Source: Enteroscipio rubneri
GTDB lineage: Bacteria > Actinomycetota > Coriobacteriia > Coriobacteriales > Eggerthellaceae
DNA: 64,000 nt
Direction of reading: 5' to 3'
Assembly (NCBI RefSeq): GCF_002899715.1
Contig: NZ_PPEK01000002.1
Span: 180,638 to 244,637 of the forward strand
Positions 61,165 to 64,000 of the stretch are shown in pieces (positions within the stretch are counted from its first letter, which is position 1; each line of letters opens with the position of its first letter). A model generated the notes under the pieces. The model searched no databases. It had not been told where the DNA came from and saw nothing but the letters and a program-made list of their open reading frames with translations. The position numbers and the translations under genes were made by a program.

Positions 61165-62030
61165 ATGGCAAATATAGTCAATTTTACTGACAAACAATTT
61201 GAAAATCGCTTAAATGATAATTTAGAAGAATTGGTTCAAGGAAAAAAAGCGGTTGAATCGCCAACCGCTTTTTTACTTGGTGGGCAACCAGGGTCAGGGA
61301 AAACGAGTTTGCGATCAGCAATTCTTGAAGAAACACAAGGGAATGTTATTGTCATTGATAAAGAGGGGTTAAAAGCTGCTGGTGAATGGCATCAATTAAA
61401 ACCTTTGTTTCCTTCGTTAGAAGGAAAATCTGTTCTTGACTTGGGGTGCGGATATGGCTGGCACTGCAAGTTCGCAGAAGAACAAGGAGCTACAAAAATA
61501 TTAGGGATCGATTTAAGTAAGAAAATGATTGAGGAAGCCCAAAAGCGCAATTCAGGAAATCAAATTGAATATCGTATTAGCGGATTAGAGGAATATGACT
61601 ATCCAGAAAATGAATGGGATTGTGTTATATCTAATTTAGCTCTGCACTATATAGAGGACATAGTGGAAATATTTCAAAAAGTGTATAGGACATTAAAACC
61701 AGGTGGAATTTTTCTTTTTAATATCGAACACCCTGTTTTTACCGCAGGAGTTGGGCAGGATTGGATTTATACAGATGATGGGAAACCGCAATATTGGGCG
61801 ATTGATAATTACTTTATAACAGGAGAACGAAATACACATTTTTAGGATGTGATGTAGTAAAACAACATCACACACTTACACAGATTATAATGGGATTGCT
61901 GAACAATGGGTTTGAGCTTAAAGTTGTAGAGGAAGCAGAACCGCCTAAAGAGATGATGGATATTCCGGGTATGGAAGATGAACTTCGCCGCCCGATGATG
62001 TTACTTGTAAAGGCGATAGCGAAAAAATAA
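61165..62030 (+). pseudogene. zeta toxin N-terminus fused to a SAM methyltransferase, then frameshifted
   Basis: Reading from ATG 61165, residues 1 to about 67 are zeta ([20 protein letters not shown], Walker [17 protein letters not shown]). From [10 protein letters not shown] onward the sequence is a class I methyltransferase ([37 protein letters not shown]). The open frame stops at 61845 in ERNTHF; a run of five T (61839-61843) is one base short of continuing into [14 protein letters not shown] and ending KAIAKK at 62030. The toxin's catalytic and substrate residues beyond Walker A are missing, so toxin activity is not expected. Confidence 0.87.
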
Positions 62031-62266
62031 TATCTCTATTAGGAAAACTGATATACCCCAATTTAGAGAATGGCATAGTAATTCCTAGTGATAAAGAGAA
62101 AATGATTGCACTGGCAAATAAATACATTGAAAAAGAAAATGTAGATGCACTCATTCTCGCCTGTACGGAGCTGCCACTTGCCATAAAGCCCGAAGATGTT
62201 AATGTGCCAATCGTGAATACAACCCAAGTACATATCAATGCAATTTACCAATATGCAATTCGATAA
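62030..62266 (+). pseudogene. amino acid racemase C-terminal remnant
   Basis: About 78 codons: LLGKLIYPNLENG and ALILACTELPLAIKPEDV, where CTELP is the second catalytic cysteine motif of aspartate/glutamate racemases. The N-terminal half is absent. Confidence 0.7.
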
Positions 62267-62422
62267 AAATAGCAAAGCCAGCCGAGCCAGTCAACGGTCA
62301 AGATGAACGGCGCATTTCATGCGCCGCCGTTGACAGCCCCGCCCGTCTTTGCTAAAGGGTAATCAAGGCGGGAAAGCCCTAAAATGGCTTCACACCTATT
62401 TCAATAATTGGAGGAGATAAAA

Positions 62423-63289
62423 ATGAGATCAGAAAAGGAAGTTTATGATATTGTTTTGAATTTTGCAAAAACAGACAAACGCATTCGCATGGTTACTTTG
62501 GAAGGATCTAGAACAAATACAAATATTCCGCCTGATGATTTTCAGGATTTTGATATTACTTTTTTTGTTACGGATATGGACAGCTTCACAAGTGATGATA
62601 AATGGCTAGATATATTTGGTGAAAGGTTGATTCTGCAAAAGCCGGAAGATATGGAATTATTTCCAGCTGTAGAAAAGGGATTTTCATATTTAATGCTGTT
62701 TACTGATGATGTTAAGATAGATTTAACTTTGCTGCCGCTGGAACTGATAGACGAGTATTTTACATGGGATAAACTGGTAAAGTTACTGTTGGATAAAGAC
62801 AACCGTATCGTAAAGCCGCCAATACCAACGGATATAGACTACCACTTGCAGAAGCCTACTCAAAGAATGTTTGACGATTGCTGTAATGAATTTTGGAATA
62901 CTACAACATATGTAGTAAAGGGCTTATGCCGCAAAGAAATTCTTTTTGCTATTGACCATATGAATGATATAGTACGAAAAGAATTGCTTCGCATGATTTC
63001 CTGGCTGATTGGTATCAAACAGGGATTTCATTTCAGTTTGGGAAAAAACTATAAATTTATGAAGCAATATGTCCCAGAGGAATTGTGGGAACGACTTATG
63101 TCCACTTATAATATGGATTCCTATCCCCATATGTGGGAATCCTTTGAACAATGTATGGCATTGTTCCGGGAGGTTTCGTCAGAAGTGGCATGCCAGTTGG
63201 ATTACCAGTATCCACTATATGATGAAAAAATCAGTAATTATGTGATTCGGCAAAAGAAAAAATATGGCATTGAAGATGATAACAAATAA
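62423..63289 (+). CDS. aadE: aadE-type aminoglycoside 6-adenylyltransferase, ANT(6)
   Basis: 288 residues from ATG 62423 (TTGGAGGAGATAAAA upstream). VTLEGSRTNTNIPPDDFQDFDITFFVTD (start VTLEG, end FFVTD) carries the nucleotidyltransferase site, followed by LQKPEDMELFP and DLTLLPLELIDEYF. Full length and uninterrupted, AT-rich. It should inactivate streptomycin by 6-O-adenylylation. GC-rich sequence at 62275-62345, with a GCGGCG-type hairpin around GGCGCATTTCATGCGCC, precedes it and marks a cassette junction. I cannot separate ANT(6)-Ia from -Ib by eye. Confidence 0.93.
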   Translation: MRSEKEVYDIVLNFAKTDKRIRMVTLEGSRTNTNIPPDDFQDFDITFFVTDMDSFTSDDKWLDIFGERLILQKPEDMELFPAVEKGFSYLMLFTDDVKIDLTLLPLELIDEYFTWDKLVKLLLDKDNRIVKPPIPTDIDYHLQKPTQRMFDDCCNEFWNTTTYVVKGLCRKEILFAIDHMNDIVRKELLRMISWLIGIKQGFHFSLGKNYKFMKQYVPEELWERLMSTYNMDSYPHMWESFEQCMALFREVSSEVACQLDYQYPLYDEKISNYVIRQKKKYGIEDDNK

Positions 63290-63934
63290 AATTTTTTCAA
63301 TCGAAAAAATTTATTTTGATTATTCAATTTTGAAAAACTGAATACCTCAAAATCAGAAAGAGCGCGGACAAGCACTTTGAGGGATTGGCCGCCTTGTCCA
63401 CCCATCCAGCGGGGCGGCGGGCGGCGGTCAAGGCCGGGTGTAACCCCGTTCATTTCAGCCTTGACGGTTGCCCGCTGTCCTGCTACTTTTCCGGGAGTGT
63501 GGCCACAACTTCGGGACACTTTGTCCACAAGTCGGAGCGTAGGACGAGGGACGGGGGCTTTCATATACCTGCCGCCGTTCTCTGAAAACAGGCCGATTTT
63601 TTGCTCATTCCCATTCGCAAAAATTCAGCCTGTTTTCCTGCCGGAGCAAACGGGGCGCAAGAAGCACCGCACCCCGTTTCCCCCGTCAGCCACGCCAGCA
63701 GGTATAACACACTACACTTTGCAAGCAAAGTCGTGTGCCAAAGGGGGCACCCCTTTGGAAACCCCGGACAACAAAACAGGCGGTATGCTGCCCTCTCCGG
63801 GAGCATACCGCCGTTTGTTGTCAGCAGCCCGTTTCACGGTCTGCGTGTAGTTCCTTGTAAACTGACCTAAAGAGGTACCGTCAAGAATCTTGCGCACTTT
63901 TCCGACAGCCTCATAAGCCCGCCGTCCGGTGCGG
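63290..63934. other. gene-free block with tandem hairpins
   Basis: No credible gene. Perfect stems: GGACAAG/CTTGTCC (63364-63399), ACTTTGC/GCAAAGT (63714-63729), CCAAAGGGG/CCCCTTTGG (63738-63758), and GGCGGTATGCT/AGCATACCGCC (63779-63822). Open frames here look like shadows of the hairpins. The block resembles intergenic sequence of clostridial conjugative elements. GC-rich chromosome-like sequence resumes near 63900. Confidence 0.5.
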
Positions 63935-64000
63935 CTACCCCTCCAGCAGAGTCACGTCCAGATAGCGCCTCGAGCCCCACTCGCTCTCGGCCACGTACTT
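63935..64000 (-). CDS. C-terminal end of an unidentified GC-rich gene
   Basis: 21 codons and a stop read leftward from the window edge: KYVAESEWGSRRYLDVTLLEG. The pattern recalls PD-(D/E)XK-nuclease AAA proteins common in gut anaerobes, but this is too short to assign. It is not the missing end of the thioesterase. Confidence 0.4.
   Translation of the reverse strand, partial: KYVAESEWGSRRYLDVTLLEG

Larger units (their letters stand above)
59303..63900. mobile_element. AT-rich antibiotic-resistance island of Firmicutes origin
   Basis: Composition changes sharply at about 59303. Content: erm(B), topoisomerase remnant, omega-epsilon-zeta remnants as in streptococcal/enterococcal Inc18 plasmids (pAMbeta1, pRE25 type), an aadE cassette and a hairpin block like those in clostridial conjugative elements. 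No intact transposase, integrase or relaxase is visible. The left edge is sharp; the right edge (63860-63935) is approximate. Confidence 0.85.

Noticed and set aside
63561..63897. Small minus-strand proteins in the right part of the island
   Set aside because: They are translations of the perfect hairpins and show no family resemblance.

Overview
The window is mostly one GC-rich bacterial chromosome segment (roughly 60-65 % G+C by eye, bases 1 to about 59300). It has the gene repertoire of an anaerobic gut actinobacterium of the Coriobacteriia/Eggerthellaceae type: several ferredoxin-dependent 2-oxoacid oxidoreductases, an Rnf complex, a six-subunit membrane [NiFe] hydrogenase, a complete selenocysteine pathway, formate-related genes and menaquinone synthesis. 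Species cannot be fixed from the sequence alone. At about 59303 composition drops abruptly to AT-rich Firmicutes DNA. This begins a resistance island that interrupts a thioesterase gene and runs to about 63900, where a GC-rich fragment resumes.

Layout. 1-5.7 kb: end of a P-loop ATPase, then a korDABC-type 2-oxoacid:ferredoxin oxidoreductase, a cupin-type regulator and an acyl-CoA synthetase. 5.8-14.4 kb: a chromosomal ANT(6)-like nucleotidyltransferase, aldo/keto reductase, NADH pyrophosphatase, lipoprotein, HTH protein plus membrane Ser/Thr kinase, APC permease and a CmpB-like membrane protein. 14.5-27.8 kb: AmmeMemoRadiSam genes, tRNA-Sec(UCA), selA-selB, a glycosyltransferase, a formate/nitrite channel, fdhD, yedF, a cysteine desulfurase-like gene, a DUF3343 gene, and selD with an in-frame UGA at codon 18. 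28-32 kb: tRNA-Pro(GGG), a three-domain RidA protein and a MATE exporter. 32.3-43.2 kb: rnfCDGEAB followed directly by a group 4 (Ech-like) hydrogenase operon. 43.3-59 kb: PgsA-like synthase, VanW protein, two PaaK-ACT modules around iorAB, a DacA-like carboxypeptidase, an FHA protein, GluQ-RS, and a minus-strand operon containing menA.

How the genes fit together. KorABCD and IorAB oxidise 2-oxoacids and reduce ferredoxin. Acyl-CoA synthetase and PaaK handle the acid/CoA-ester side. The adjacent Rnf and Ech complexes could re-oxidise ferredoxin and conserve energy as an ion gradient. The selenium genes supply Sec and perhaps labile selenium to formate dehydrogenase-type enzymes; fdhD and the formate channel fit that theme.

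The island (59.3-63.9 kb) carries erm(B) with a 2-nt deletion, a topoisomerase remnant, omega-epsilon with its heptad operators, a zeta toxin N-terminus fused to a methyltransferase that is itself frameshifted, a racemase remnant, an intact aadE-type ANT(6) gene, and a block of hairpins. The points I consider most worth checking are a structured repeat present in two copies (3.8 and 54.6 kb), folded leaders upstream of both rnf and the hydrogenase operon, an FdhD without its usual CxxC loop, the Sec-containing SelD, the triple RidA, and the frameshifts in the island.
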